Source: Firmicutes bacterium HGW-Firmicutes-21 (GTDB lineage: Bacteria > Bacillota > Clostridia > Oscillospirales > CAG-382). Taken from it: a stretch of 45,346 bases of DNA. Positions within the stretch are counted from its first letter, which is position 1. Each line of letters begins with the position of its first letter. Under the pieces are notes generated by a model, which saw nothing but the letters and a program-made list of their open reading frames with translations, was not told where the DNA came from and ran no database searches. The DNA is taken from assembly GCA_002841455.1 (NCBI GenBank), contig PGZT01000024.1, positions 1 to 45,346 of the forward strand. Reading direction: 5' to 3'. Shown here piece by piece: positions 1 through 9,182 of the stretch. The translations under genes and the position numbers were made by a program.

Positions 1-2
1 CT

Positions 3-947
3 TTTTACGGTATTTATGAGGGATATGCTTCATATTTTATATTACTGATTGTCGTATTTTTTCCGTTTTTCTCACTCGTTATCAGCCTTTTCGGAATGCT
101 CAGGGTTCGCATTGGTATGCTGCCACTTCCATCCGAGATAAAAAGGGGAGAACCCGCCAATGCTGTAATACGAGTCTACACCCGGTGCTGGTTTCCCTTA
201 TCCATACTTAAAATTACATATATCGCAAAAAACATAACTTTTTGCCGCGATAAATCAAAGAAGACATTTTTCCTTTACGGGTGCTCGTATTCGGATGTGT
301 CCCTGCCGCTTGATACCAACCATATCGGCAGTCTTTACCTTGATATTGTTAAAATCAGGGTTTATGATTATCTCGGTCTTTTCCGCATATCGTTAAAAAC
401 ACCCGAAAAGAGGCATATAACTGTTCTACCAAGACTTATTCGTCCTGAAATAATGCCTGTATTACCGATGGATAAAATAGGCGGCAAGGGATTAAAGCCC
501 AAGCCGGGCGGCGGTTTTGCAGAGGATTATGACCTGCGTCAGTATCGTATCGGCGACCCGATGAATCTAATACACTGGAAGCTGACCTCCAAGCTTGACG
601 AGCTCATAACGAGAGAACCGCTTGTATCGGAAAAGGGTATGATATTCATATGCTTTAACCTTTTCGGAACGGTTGACGACCTTGACAGCGTTTTCGGACA
701 GATAGCATATATATCACAGGTTCTTCTCGGCAGAATGATTGAGTTCAATCTTTGCTGGTACGGTAATGACGGCGAGTTGAATATTGTCGAGGTAAAGGAC
801 AGGAACGAGTTCTTCGGAACACTTGTCGGTATTTTTTCGTCGCCGATTGAAGCAACGGGTAAAGCGATTGATAAAAATGCTTACAGAGCTGCCGATTGGC
901 ATTATATTGTACGCCCCAATCTCCGGCAGGGAGGTGAGAGAGCATGA
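3..947 (+). CDS. DUF58 domain protein, 5' end missing
   Basis: The frame is open from base 3, so the first ATG at 96 is not the true start and the gene is cut by the window edge. Codons 3-95 encode a very hydrophobic stretch, matching the paired N-terminal membrane segments of DUF58 proteins. The diagnostic DUF58 region follows at about 480-620: a glycine-rich stretch, then DLRQYRIGDPMNLIHWKLTS and the ITREP turn. DUF58 proteins usually sit between a MoxR AAA+ ATPase and a transglutaminase-like membrane protein and are thought to act in envelope or protein-complex maturation. The next gene here is that transglutaminase, joined by a 4-base ATGA overlap, so translation is probably coupled. A moxR gene just left of the window is expected but not seen. 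Confidence 0.88.
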   Translation, partial: FYGIYEGYASYFILLIVVFFPFFSLVISLFGMLRVRIGMLPLPSEIKRGEPANAVIRVYTRCWFPLSILKITYIAKNITFCRDKSKKTFFLYGCSYSDVSLPLDTNHIGSLYLDIVKIRVYDYLGLFRISLKTPEKRHITVLPRLIRPEIMPVLPMDKIGGKGLKPKPGGGFAEDYDLRQYRIGDPMNLIHWKLTSKLDELITREPLVSEKGMIFICFNLFGTVDDLDSVFGQIAYISQVLLGRMIEFNLCWYGNDGELNIVEVKDRNEFFGTLVGIFSSPIEATGKAIDKNAYRAADWHYIVRPNLRQGGERA

Positions 948-3337
948 ATCAGTTATTGATGAATAAGACCGCAAAAACTATAACAGCTATTTTTTTTAAC
1001 GGCTTAACCGTTTTCATCGGTGTTTATGGAATTGTTTTCGGGGTTATTACAGCTTATAATATAGACATAGACAGCATCTCTATTGTTCTTATGTGTATTG
1101 CCTCGGCGATATTCTTCTCCGTAGCCTTTACAATGGCAGAAGCTAAGAAGATTCTTTATATTGTGGCGGCGGCAGCGTTAGCGATAGTATTTTTTATCTA
1201 CAGGACTGAGATAATCAACGGCTTTTTGCTTTTTCTGAACATGATAACCGCCAGACTTAATAATTTCTCCGATTCGGTAACACCCACAAAAGGTGTTGTG
1301 CTTACCCGTTTCGGAAAATATGCCGCATACACAAAATTCTTTGGATTTTTTGGTGTTTCGTTCGCCGCATTATTATCCTTTCTGTTAATAAAAGTGCGTT
1401 CCTTATGGCTGCTTATTTTTGTATCCCTGTCCGGATTCTCTATTTGCTTGATTTTTGTAAAGGAGATTCCCGATATCGGTCCTGTTATCGCGTATTTTGT
1501 TTATCTTACATCGGTAATAGTCTCTCACTACATACGAAAGGGAGACAGATTACGAGGCGCGGGGATGCTATCGGTGTTTCTGCCGCTCACACTTGTATTT
1601 TTGCTTCTTATCAACACGGCATTTCCCGACGGAGTTGATAACAGAACGGGCTTTGCAGATTGGATGTATTCCTATTTTTCCAATCGTCTGCCGATAAACC
1701 CCAATATTAACAATAGTATTACAGGTTCTTTGGACGAATCATATGGTACGAGCGGAGAGCATAGCTCCTGGAGCAACAGTAGCGGTAGCACCTCCTCATC
1801 GCCTGTCATTGAGGTAAAGGATTACCAGAGTGTAGACCTTGTCGGTGCGGATCCCTCCCAGACAGGTAAGGTTATCCTGCAGATTAACACGAATAAAGCG
1901 GGGAAACAGTTACTGAGAGGTTTTTCACTCGATGCATATACAGGGACCTCCTGGGAGCAGTTCAGCAAGAACCGACAGAATTCATTAAATCAAGTTGCGT
2001 ATATCGACGCTTTTACCGATACATTTAATTATTCTTCATTTGCTACTCCCATGTCATACGCAGCCTATGTTGCTATGACTTCGCAGAACCCGAAGCATAA
2101 TTATATTTATATCTCGGAAAGCGAAAGCGGAGGCGAAATAGTATACACACCGTATTATTCGGTATTCACCGATTTAAGCACCTTGAAATTCCATAATAAT
2201 TCGGTTGTTTTATACGGTCCTAACGCAAATTATTTACGGGATGAATATGCATCCTATAACTTTAATTTCTTCAACTGCGATAACATTTATAATGAACCGC
2301 AGAAGCAATCAGATGCACGAGATACCATTTCCTACGAGGCAATCCGAGAGCTGGAACGCAGGTACAGGGAATACGCGTATATGTATTATACCGAGGTGAA
2401 TACAAAAACTTCAATATTCCTAAATGGTTTTATCGAGGGTGAGGGCTTTAGGGATATCGAGGACAGGCGAGAGCTGGTCGAAGCGGTAACAGAGTTTGTA
2501 AAGAGCAGTGCAAAATATAATCTTAATGCACGGAGGACTCCGCAGGGTAGGGATTATATAGAATATTTCCTCTCCACAAGCAAGGAGGGCTATTGTATGC
2601 AGTTTGCCACCTCCGCAACCATGATTTTCCGCACACTCGGTATTCCCGCACGATATGTCAGCGGCTATTCGGTTGATGTCAAAGACAATATGATAGGCGA
2701 TTGGATCGATGTTACGGATAAAAACGCACACGCTTGGGTTGAGGTTTATTTTGATGAAATAGGCTGGATACCCGTCGATGTTACCCCGGGAGTATCTAAC
2801 GGCGGGAGCACATCCTCACAGCCTGAGGTTTCCCATGCGTCCAGTAATCCAAGCACCGAGTCAAGTAAACCGAGCGTTTCCAGCGAGCCGGATATTTCCT
2901 CGGAGATGCCGAGCCAAGCAAGCGAATCCTCCTCGGAGTCTTATCTCTCCTCGAACGAGAGTATACCGTATGAAGTGCCGAAGAATACTCATCCATACTG
3001 GATATATGCAGTTTTATTCGGAGGTATAGCGATTGTTTCTCTTTTCTACAGACGCAGAAACACAACAGCTGCCCGTAAAAAAGCGTTTACCCAGGAGGAT
3101 TCCAACAAAGCGGTAATCAGCGCTTGGAGATATATCGAGAGGTTAAAGCCATATGGCTTGATACCCGATGAGCATATTTATGCACTCGCACAAAAAGCCG
3201 CATTCAGCAGACATACCCTAACTGATGAGGAAAGACATACTGTTATCGATTATGCAACCGTAAAGGGAACAGAAACCGAAAATAATCTGAACTTTATCAA
3301 GCGTTTTATATTCAGATATATAATGGGGTTACATTAG
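944..3337 (+). CDS. membrane transglutaminase-like protein (TgpA type)
   Basis: A 797-aa protein with several membrane helices in the first 220 residues, a large extracytoplasmic region, and a last helix near residues 685-705 followed by a cytoplasmic tail. The transglutaminase-like core carries a Cys-His-Asp triad in good context: Cys551 in EGYCMQFAT, His596 in NAHAWVEV and Asp612 in IPVDVTPG. A Ser/Pro/Glu-rich linker (about 620-680) separates the core from the last helix. This matches the TgpA/DUF3488-like partner of DUF58 proteins. The substrate is unknown; a role in envelope protein processing or crosslinking is inferred from the family. The start overlaps the stop of the DUF58 gene. A strong bidirectional terminator follows at 3374. 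Confidence 0.87.
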   Translation: MNQLLMNKTAKTITAIFFNGLTVFIGVYGIVFGVITAYNIDIDSISIVLMCIASAIFFSVAFTMAEAKKILYIVAAAALAIVFFIYRTEIINGFLLFLNMITARLNNFSDSVTPTKGVVLTRFGKYAAYTKFFGFFGVSFAALLSFLLIKVRSLWLLIFVSLSGFSICLIFVKEIPDIGPVIAYFVYLTSVIVSHYIRKGDRLRGAGMLSVFLPLTLVFLLLINTAFPDGVDNRTGFADWMYSYFSNRLPINPNINNSITGSLDESYGTSGEHSSWSNSSGSTSSSPVIEVKDYQSVDLVGADPSQTGKVILQINTNKAGKQLLRGFSLDAYTGTSWEQFSKNRQNSLNQVAYIDAFTDTFNYSSFATPMSYAAYVAMTSQNPKHNYIYISESESGGEIVYTPYYSVFTDLSTLKFHNNSVVLYGPNANYLRDEYASYNFNFFNCDNIYNEPQKQSDARDTISYEAIRELERRYREYAYMYYTEVNTKTSIFLNGFIEGEGFRDIEDRRELVEAVTEFVKSSAKYNLNARRTPQGRDYIEYFLSTSKEGYCMQFATSATMIFRTLGIPARYVSGYSVDVKDNMIGDWIDVTDKNAHAWVEVYFDEIGWIPVDVTPGVSNGGSTSSQPEVSHASSNPSTESSKPSVSSEPDISSEMPSQASESSSESYLSSNESIPYEVPKNTHPYWIYAVLFGGIAIVSLFYRRRNTTAARKKAFTQEDSNKAVISAWRYIERLKPYGLIPDEHIYALAQKAAFSRHTLTDEERHTVIDYATVKGTETENNLNFIKRFIFRYIMGLH

Positions 3338-3373
3338 CTGCATATAACCGAACAGTAAGCATTAATATATAAA

Positions 3374-3405
3374 AAGGCTCGGCGAATAAAATTTCGCCGA
3401 GCCTT
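3374..3405. terminator. bidirectional intrinsic terminator
   Basis: A perfect 13-bp stem (GGCTCGGCGAA core at 3376-3386, pairing with 3393-3403) has a 6-nt loop and an A-run on the left and T's on the right. It lies between the convergent transglutaminase and ABC ATPase genes and can serve both. Confidence 0.85.
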
Positions 3406-3419
3406 ATGTCGTAATTCTA

Positions 3420-4442
3420 TTAAACAACGGGTTCTCTTTGCTGCTTGTATATTTGACGGATAACATCGTCGATATCGGTCTCCACAAGCGATAAATCCCT
3501 GATAGCATATTGCTTTGATATATAACTAATCAGCTCTGAGGCGGATATTTCGGTCTTTCTAAATTTAAGGGTTACCCTCTGTCCCTCGATTTTGACGACC
3601 TCTGCTCTCGGATGCTCAAGCTGTATGTCGTCCGTATAAAGGTCTACAATAAGCTGCCGCTCCGGCGAGGTTTTATCGATTATATCCTCCAACGATGAAT
3701 CGGATACAATTTTTCCGTCGTTAATAATAATGATTCTGTCGCATAACGCTTGTACATCATCCAAATCATGCGTTGTGAGAATTACGGTTGTCTGATACTT
3801 TTTGTTTATTTCCTTTATGAACTTACAGATAGAATACTTAACCTCAACATCAAGCCCGATAGTGGGTTCGTCCAAAAACAGCAGGGCAGGCGAGTGCAGC
3901 ATTGCGGCGGCGAGGTCTCCGCGCATCCTTTGCCCAAGGCTTAACTGACGCACGGGAGTGTTGATAATATCGTTAATGTTCAGTATTCTGTCCAAATCCT
4001 CCATTGTAGCGTCATACTTTGCTTTATCTACCTCATAGATTCTGCGAAGCAGCTCAAAGGATTCGCCAAGGCGTAAATCCCAATAGAGCTGCGACCTTTG
4101 ACCGAACACAACCCCAAGGTCCTTAACGATTACCTGCCTGTCCTTTTTAGGCGATAAACCGTTAATCCACACCTCTCCGCCGCTCGGGTTCAATATACCG
4201 CACATCATTTTTATAGTGGTGCTTTTACCTGCACCGTTCGGACCGATAAACCCGACAATCTCACCTCTTTGAACCTCAAAGCTGATGCCGTCAACAGCCT
4301 TTTTAACCGTATTCTTTGCAAAAAACAGATTCTTGACGGCACCCTTTATTCCGCTTTCCTTTTTCTTGGTTATAAACTCCTTTGAAAGGTTAACCGCTTT
4401 TATTACAGGAGGAGTTGTTTTTTGTTCCATTTTAATTACCAC
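3420..4442 (-). CDS. ABC-2 type exporter ATP-binding subunit
   Basis: A cytoplasmic ATPase of about 340 aa that would power the two ABC-2 permeases encoded upstream in the same operon. It has Walker A (GPNGAGKST), the ABC signature (LSLGQRMRGDLAAAML), Walker B (LLFLDEPTIGLD) and the H-loop (TTHDLDD). About 90 residues after the core form the C-terminal extension common in this subfamily. The longest start is a GTG at 4442 with GAAAGG four bases upstream; an ATG at 4430 is the alternative but lies 16 bases from that site. It ends just before the bidirectional terminator. The cargo is unknown. Confidence 0.88.
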   Translation of the reverse strand: MVIKMEQKTTPPVIKAVNLSKEFITKKKESGIKGAVKNLFFAKNTVKKAVDGISFEVQRGEIVGFIGPNGAGKSTTIKMMCGILNPSGGEVWINGLSPKKDRQVIVKDLGVVFGQRSQLYWDLRLGESFELLRRIYEVDKAKYDATMEDLDRILNINDIINTPVRQLSLGQRMRGDLAAAMLHSPALLFLDEPTIGLDVEVKYSICKFIKEINKKYQTTVILTTHDLDDVQALCDRIIIINDGKIVSDSSLEDIIDKTSPERQLIVDLYTDDIQLEHPRAEVVKIEGQRVTLKFRKTEISASELISYISKQYAIRDLSLVETDIDDVIRQIYKQQREPVV

Positions 4443-4549
4443 TTAGCCTTTCAATTCTGCTTCGTCATTTATATTTCGGCACCCGTTCCCGGATATTCGG
4501 GCAGAACCAGCAATAAGAAATTCATACCCAAGCCAAGCAAAAGCTGTAA

Positions 4550-5386
4550 TCATAATTTTCTTCCCATATATAATTGGAAAATGAAATCCATTTTTTGTTG
4601 TCCACCATGCTTTATAATGACATCTTTTATCCCAGCGTACAAAGCTACTATATTATCATTCGGTAGCGCTCTGTGGTCGGAATAAGTATCAATAAGAGCT
4701 ATATATTCATCCGCATTATATGTTTGCGAAGCATTATACAGCTTCATTGTAATGTCTTTATAACCATACTGTTCTAAGCTCTCAAATCGGAAACCCCTGT
4801 AAATCTCGGAGGATGTCAAAAAATCCTCATATGACATTTTAGATATGCGAGTCGGTCTTTGATGTGGTTTATAATGGCTATAATAGTATCTATTGTAAAC
4901 TGCTTGTATATCCTCATAAAGCTCGTCTCCGTCAAACGGAACTGCGTTGTTACGAAATAAAGCGAATGTTCCGCCATTTTTTAACAAACGAAAAACTTTT
5001 GGGCATCCAATTTCCGCATCCACCCAATGAAATGCGGATGCGGCATATACCAAATTATAGCTACCATCTTCCAAAGCAGCGTCCTCAAAGGGGGAAATGA
5101 GTATGTTGAAATTTTTATATTTCTTAAATTTATCTTTAATAAATTCTGCCATATTTTCGCTTATTTCAACGGCAGTCACATCGTACCCTGCGTTTAGAAA
5201 CGGAGTAGTTGCTATTCCTGTCCCTGCACCTATCTCAAGAGCTTTTTTATTCTCCGCTCCGGAATATTTAATAATATCCGTAAATAACTCGTCGGGATAA
5301 TACCACCTTGCTTTGTCGTAGTTTACGACTATCTCGTCAAAATGTGTTCTGTTTTCGCGTTCCCATCCCGTTTTTTTACCCACCAT
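4550..5386 (-). CDS. class I SAM-dependent methyltransferase
   Basis: A 278-aa predicted methyltransferase with the SAM-binding motif I (ALEIGAGTGIAT), an acidic end to beta-2 (TAVEIS) and a motif-IV-like stretch (YNLVYAASAFHWVD), as in the Methyltransf_11 group. The start is set at 5386 because GGAGG lies seven bases upstream; the frame extends to 5422, but that would overlap the permease upstream. The gene sits between a permease gene and the ATPase gene of an ABC-2 exporter, all on the minus strand, so it is probably co-transcribed with them and may act on the exported compound. That link is inference; the substrate cannot be read from sequence. Confidence 0.85.
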   Translation of the reverse strand: MVGKKTGWERENRTHFDEIVVNYDKARWYYPDELFTDIIKYSGAENKKALEIGAGTGIATTPFLNAGYDVTAVEISENMAEFIKDKFKKYKNFNILISPFEDAALEDGSYNLVYAASAFHWVDAEIGCPKVFRLLKNGGTFALFRNNAVPFDGDELYEDIQAVYNRYYYSHYKPHQRPTRISKMSYEDFLTSSEIYRGFRFESLEQYGYKDITMKLYNASQTYNADEYIALIDTYSDHRALPNDNIVALYAGIKDVIIKHGGQQKMDFIFQLYMGRKL

Positions 5387-5409
5387 TTTTTCGCCTCCAA
5401 TTCTTTTCC

Positions 5410-6222
5410 TTAAGAGCCGCAACTCTCGTACCTTCTCAGCCCTATTTTAAACACAGTCATACTCAGTAAATAGAAAGCGATACCTACCCCGAAGGTCCAA
5501 ACACTAAGACTGCCCATAAATCTGTAACCCGTATCTATCCCAAAGAACTCGCTTGACGGAAAATAGCTTATAAACGCAAGCGGTAGAATAAAGGTTAGCA
5601 GATCCTGAATTAACCTTGGGAAAATACTGACGGGATATTGTGTGGTATATGTAAAAAGAGTCAGATATACCGAGGTTAAAATGCCCGACCTTTTTGTCCA
5701 GAATGCCAAAGAGCCTGAGATTGTATAGATAGCGCCTCTTAATGCAGTCGCTCCGATAATAACAAGCAGTATCTTTATTATATTTATTACCGTAAATGAA
5801 AAACCGGATGCGATACAGCCGTAGATAAAGATTACCAAGCCGGGGAGCATATCGGTAATACCTACAAAGTTAAAATCCTTAAAGCAAAACTGAAAAAATA
5901 CATTCAACGGGCGAACCATTAAGCGGTCAAACTCGCCGTCCGTAATCATATAATCAATATACCAGGTCTGGATGAAGAAAACGACGGATAAGCCGTGACT
6001 GATAATTCCGAGTCCGTATAAAAACGCTATCTGCTCAAAACTCCAGCCCTCTAAAGCGTGGAAATTTGTTATTATAACCTTGACGGTGATGATACCGAAA
6101 AAGAATTGAAGAGGATTACTTATGAGCCAGGATATTAAGTAAGAGGGATACTCCAATCCGCATTGAATATTGATTTTTAGAAAATATTTAGCCAATGAAA
6201 AATAACGGAGTAGTGTTTTCAT
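5410..6222 (-). CDS. ABC-2 family permease (ABC2_membrane_6 type)
   Basis: A 270-aa integral membrane protein with about six helices, of the DUF990/ABC2_membrane_6 type (for example TWYIDYMITDGEFDRLMVRP, a typical loop of this family). It pairs with the next permease at 6344-7135 and the ATPase at 3420-4442. The start at 6222 (MKTLLRYF) is chosen because GGTGA sits five bases upstream. The open frame runs back to 6309, but that extra part is made of a dispersed intergenic repeat (6252-6289) found also upstream of pstA, so it is unlikely to be coding. Confidence 0.86.
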   Translation of the reverse strand: MKTLLRYFSLAKYFLKINIQCGLEYPSYLISWLISNPLQFFFGIITVKVIITNFHALEGWSFEQIAFLYGLGIISHGLSVVFFIQTWYIDYMITDGEFDRLMVRPLNVFFQFCFKDFNFVGITDMLPGLVIFIYGCIASGFSFTVINIIKILLVIIGATALRGAIYTISGSLAFWTKRSGILTSVYLTLFTYTTQYPVSIFPRLIQDLLTFILPLAFISYFPSSEFFGIDTGYRFMGSLSVWTFGVGIAFYLLSMTVFKIGLRRYESCGS

Positions 6223-6251
6223 AAATGTCACCATTCTTTTTGTTAGTGAGC

Positions 6252-6289
6252 GGGAATTGTGCCGATTTGTATGTAATACAAATGGCTGC
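6252..6289 (-). repeat. dispersed intergenic leader repeat, copy A
   Basis: A 38-nt module identical at 35 of 38 positions to 26020-26057. On the minus strand it contains the hairpin ATTTGTAT-TAC-ATACAAAT followed by CGGCACAATTCCC. It lies in the gap between two exporter permease genes, ending about 30 bases before the downstream start codon. Confidence 0.75.
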
Positions 6290-6343
6290 ACCTCTTGCAG
6301 CCAAGGCACAAAACCGTATATGAAAGATGAAATCTTTCAGAAT

Positions 6344-7135
6344 TTAGCCTCCTTGAACAAGAATGTTCCTTTCCACATGGTTCTTTAATCTGACAAACAA
6401 CGCGAAAAATATAAGCACCCAAAGAATTTGAATCAACATACCCCATAAAGCGTCGTTTAACGAGGTTCTGCCGATAAAAATTGAGAGCGGCAGCTGATAG
6501 GTATAGATAAAAGGCAGGAACTGCAACACCGTCTGCACCGACGAGGGGAAGAACCATATCGGCACAAAGGTCCCCGCAAGCAGCCTTATTAAATAATCCT
6601 TGATTATACCGATAGGACCCATTTCTATGACCTTGAAGTAGAACAAGCCGACAAGAGCGGAGATTAACCATAATATTAAGAAACTAAAGCAGGAGCTTGT
6701 TAAAAACAACAGGAAGTGAGCGAGCGAAACCGGCTTCGGTACGACAATAAAAAAGCTTGCGCAAATCAATACGGGCGCTACTCGCTGGATAATGTTTGTT
6801 ACCATGTTCCCTATATCCTCTGCGAAGTACATCCAAAAAACATTAACCGGCTTTATGTAATCCACCGCAACATTACCCTGACGGACTTTACTGCGAATGT
6901 TTGATTCAACGGAAGCGGTGAATACGCTTGCCAGAACTATTGACATAACGGAATAGATTATCATCTGCTGCTCGTTTACCATCTGTACCGTATCTATACC
7001 CCTGTAAGCGGCTTTCCAAAAAAACGAGGTTACAAACAGTAATATAACTTGTACGGCTAATTTTGTAAAAAAATCAAACCTGTAATTCATTGATAAGAGC
7101 AGCTTCATTTTTGTCATATATAAATAAGGGTTCAT
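6344..7135 (-). CDS. ABC-2 family permease, first gene of exporter operon
   Basis: A 263-aa membrane protein with about six helices, homologous in type to the ABC2_membrane_6 permeases that work in pairs. The motif RSKVRQGNVAVDYIKPVNVF is the counterpart of the ITDGEFDRLMVRP loop in the second permease. The start ATG at 7135 has GAGGTGA about ten bases upstream. It is the first gene of the minus-strand unit permease-permease-methyltransferase-ATPase and follows a near-consensus promoter at 7174-7202. No substrate can be assigned. Confidence 0.86.
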   Translation of the reverse strand: MNPYLYMTKMKLLLSMNYRFDFFTKLAVQVILLFVTSFFWKAAYRGIDTVQMVNEQQMIIYSVMSIVLASVFTASVESNIRSKVRQGNVAVDYIKPVNVFWMYFAEDIGNMVTNIIQRVAPVLICASFFIVVPKPVSLAHFLLFLTSSCFSFLILWLISALVGLFYFKVIEMGPIGIIKDYLIRLLAGTFVPIWFFPSSVQTVLQFLPFIYTYQLPLSIFIGRTSLNDALWGMLIQILWVLIFFALFVRLKNHVERNILVQGG

Positions 7136-7173
7136 TTATTCGCAATCACCTCTGTTTTACAAAAATATGTTTC

Positions 7174-7202
7174 ATTATACAATAATTAATAATAATTTGC
7201 AA
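7174..7202 (-). promoter_or_regulatory. sigma-A promoter of the ABC-2 exporter operon
   Basis: On the minus strand, TTGCAA (7202-7197), a 17-base spacer and a perfect TATAAT (7179-7174). The -10 lies about 40 bases before the start codon at 7135. Confidence 0.75.
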
Positions 7203-7216
7203 CAGATTTATAATAA

Positions 7217-7253
7217 AAAAGCATATCGGGTTTTATATACACCCGATATGCTT
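7217..7253 (-). terminator. intrinsic terminator after symporter gene
   Basis: A perfect 13-bp stem (7219-7231 with 7241-7253), followed on the minus strand by a T-run. It ends the symporter transcript just before the promoter of the next minus-strand operon. Confidence 0.82.
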
Positions 7254-7271
7254 ATTAGCTGTATGCTGCTC

Positions 7272-8873
7272 TTATTTTATTCCGTCAAAGCACTCATCGA
7301 TGTGTTCCTTGGGTAATTCTTTTTTGCTTGCAATCTGTACGATAATTGTTACTATTATAGATACCGACAGAGCGATTATTATCGGGTCAACAAATTGCCA
7401 TATCGAATTTTCTCCTACTACCGTATCCGTTCCGAATAACAGGTTAGAGATTTTTATTGCCTTGGATTCCTTGGTATGTACAAACATCATCCACAAAAGA
7501 CTGGAGGAAAAGCCCGCAAGCATACCCGATATAGCGGCGGTCTTTGTGAGCTTTTTGAAATAAAGAGCGCCGAAGTACATAGGAAGGAATGCCGCACAGC
7601 AAAGTCCAAAGAAAAGTGCGGTGCTTATAGCTATGGAGTCGCTCCAAATATTAGGTAGCTCATATGATAAAAGAATGGTAAACGCAATTGCGATAAGCAT
7701 ACCAAAACGGGTAATCAACATTGCTTTTTTAGGATTTTTGTCATCTATTCCGATAATATCTCTGCCGACAGCCGTTCCTATTGCATGAAATTGCGAGCTT
7801 ATTGTTGACATACCCGCAGACAATAAAACAACAAGGAAAACAGTTAGAAACCATTCGGGTATAAAATTATCCAAAAATTTTGGGATTATACTATCTGCAT
7901 TTCCTGCGGCAACGACAGAAATGTTCCCCGTATCATTGAAGAAAAACACATTTGATAAAGCACCTATTATAAAAGCTACACCTGTCATCAAGAAAATGAA
8001 AACACCGCCAATCGGTATAGCACGATTTAAATCTCGGTCGCTTTTAACGGTCATAAATCTTACCGCGAGCTGTGGCTGAGCCAATACTCCGATACCGACA
8101 CCCATTACTATACTGGATATAACCGTCCACCAGTTTTTGGAGAAAAGGGCAGGCATTGATGTCCAGCCTTGAAATCCGCCGGCTTGTACACCCTTTGTTT
8201 GCTCAAGAACCTCGCTGTTTTTAAACAAATCTGTTAATTGCTGGTGAGCGGCGGTTATTCCTCCGAGCTTCCAATAAACAACCACTAACAAAATCGACAT
8301 ACCGACAATCATCAGCGTTCCTTGAAATGCGTCCGAATACATAACGCTCTTTATTCCGCCGAAGAAAACATATGTAGCGACAATGATTGCAAAAACAAAT
8401 AATGCTATATTATAATCAATTTTAAGACCTGTTTCTATAAATTTTGCCGCACCTATCATAACGGCAGCCGCATAAATAGGCATAAACAAAAATATTACTA
8501 CTCCAGTAAACCGTTGAATGAATTTTGATTTATATCTTTTCCCCAAGAATTCAGCAAAGGTGTGTGCCTGTATATTATGACCGATACGCCTTGTTCTCTT
8601 CCCAAAAAATATGAATGCTATAAAAATACCAAGGAATATATTAAGAAAGGTCAACCATAAAAGGCTGAAGCCGAAAACACCGGCAGTTCCGCCGAAACCG
8701 ACTATTGCGGATGTACTGATAAAGGTTGCGCCATATGACAGTGCCATTACAACGGGATGTATCTTTCTGCCGCCTAAATAATAATCCTTCGTATTTTTCG
8801 TTTTACTGTATCCCAAATACCCTAAGGTCGCCAAAATGCAAAGATATACAACAATTACAATGATTTGAACCAT
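7272..8873 (-). CDS. sodium:solute symporter family protein
   Basis: A 533-aa SSS-family transporter with about 13 membrane helices. Typical features are the N-terminal DYYLGGRK motif, TFISTSAIVGFGGTAG in the second helix (the sodium-site region of this family), and the SAGMSTISSQFHAIGTAVGRD stretch. Closely related proteins move pantothenate, proline or other organic anions, but the substrate cannot be assigned. The start at 8873 follows GGGAGGG five bases upstream; a TTG at 8891 in the same frame lies upstream of that site and is rejected. The gene 21 bases upstream encodes a 62-aa membrane protein of the kind that accompanies such symporters. Confidence 0.9.
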   Translation of the reverse strand: MVQIIVIVVYLCILATLGYLGYSKTKNTKDYYLGGRKIHPVVMALSYGATFISTSAIVGFGGTAGVFGFSLLWLTFLNIFLGIFIAFIFFGKRTRRIGHNIQAHTFAEFLGKRYKSKFIQRFTGVVIFLFMPIYAAAVMIGAAKFIETGLKIDYNIALFVFAIIVATYVFFGGIKSVMYSDAFQGTLMIVGMSILLVVVYWKLGGITAAHQQLTDLFKNSEVLEQTKGVQAGGFQGWTSMPALFSKNWWTVISSIVMGVGIGVLAQPQLAVRFMTVKSDRDLNRAIPIGGVFIFLMTGVAFIIGALSNVFFFNDTGNISVVAAGNADSIIPKFLDNFIPEWFLTVFLVVLLSAGMSTISSQFHAIGTAVGRDIIGIDDKNPKKAMLITRFGMLIAIAFTILLSYELPNIWSDSIAISTALFFGLCCAAFLPMYFGALYFKKLTKTAAISGMLAGFSSSLLWMMFVHTKESKAIKISNLLFGTDTVVGENSIWQFVDPIIIALSVSIIVTIIVQIASKKELPKEHIDECFDGIK

Positions 8874-8894
8874 GATTTTCCCTCCCTTCAATAA

Positions 8895-9083
8895 TTAGAT
8901 GTCTAAATTTTCGCCGATTTCCTGTTCCTTATCGTCCCAGTCTCTTTCTTTTTTTATTATTTCCTCTTTTTCTGGAGCATTGCCCTTGTTCCAATTAAAA
9001 ATACCATAAATAATGCATCCCAGCATTGATAATATGCAAAGGGCATATGCCGAAAAAATTCCAAAATCACCAAGTCCCAACAT
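8895..9083 (-). CDS. symporter small accessory protein
   Basis: A 62-aa protein with one membrane helix (residues about 7-28) followed by NWNKG and a highly charged Glu/Lys/Asp tail. The opening MLGLGDFGIFSAYALCILS and the NWNKGN turn fit the small accessory proteins encoded directly before SSS symporters in anaerobes. The start ATG has AGGAGGT six bases upstream. It is the first gene of a two-gene unit driven by the promoter at 9154-9182. By analogy with the two-component form of some SSS carriers it may be needed for insertion or activity of the large subunit; that is inference. Confidence 0.8.
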   Translation of the reverse strand: MLGLGDFGIFSAYALCILSMLGCIIYGIFNWNKGNAPEKEEIIKKERDWDDKEQEIGENLDI

Positions 9084-9153
9084 TTTGTTACCTCCTCTTG
9101 AAATATATGATATTTATATTTATTATGTAAACAATGTAATAAATATGCAAATT

Positions 9154-9182
9154 ATTATATATTAAAATATATTATATGTCAA
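9154..9182 (-). promoter_or_regulatory. consensus promoter of the symporter operon
   Basis: On the minus strand, TTGACA (9182-9177), a 17-base spacer and TATAAT (9159-9154). Both hexamers are perfect, and the -10 is 70 bases upstream of the accessory gene. The region is very AT-rich, so chance matches are easier here. The gap 9084-9458 holds this promoter and the divergent one at 9329; no ORF was found in it. Confidence 0.7.

Noticed and set aside
6243-6671. 142-codon minus-strand ORF
   Set aside because: It overlaps the clearly coding permease frame at 6344-7135 and runs into the dispersed repeat.
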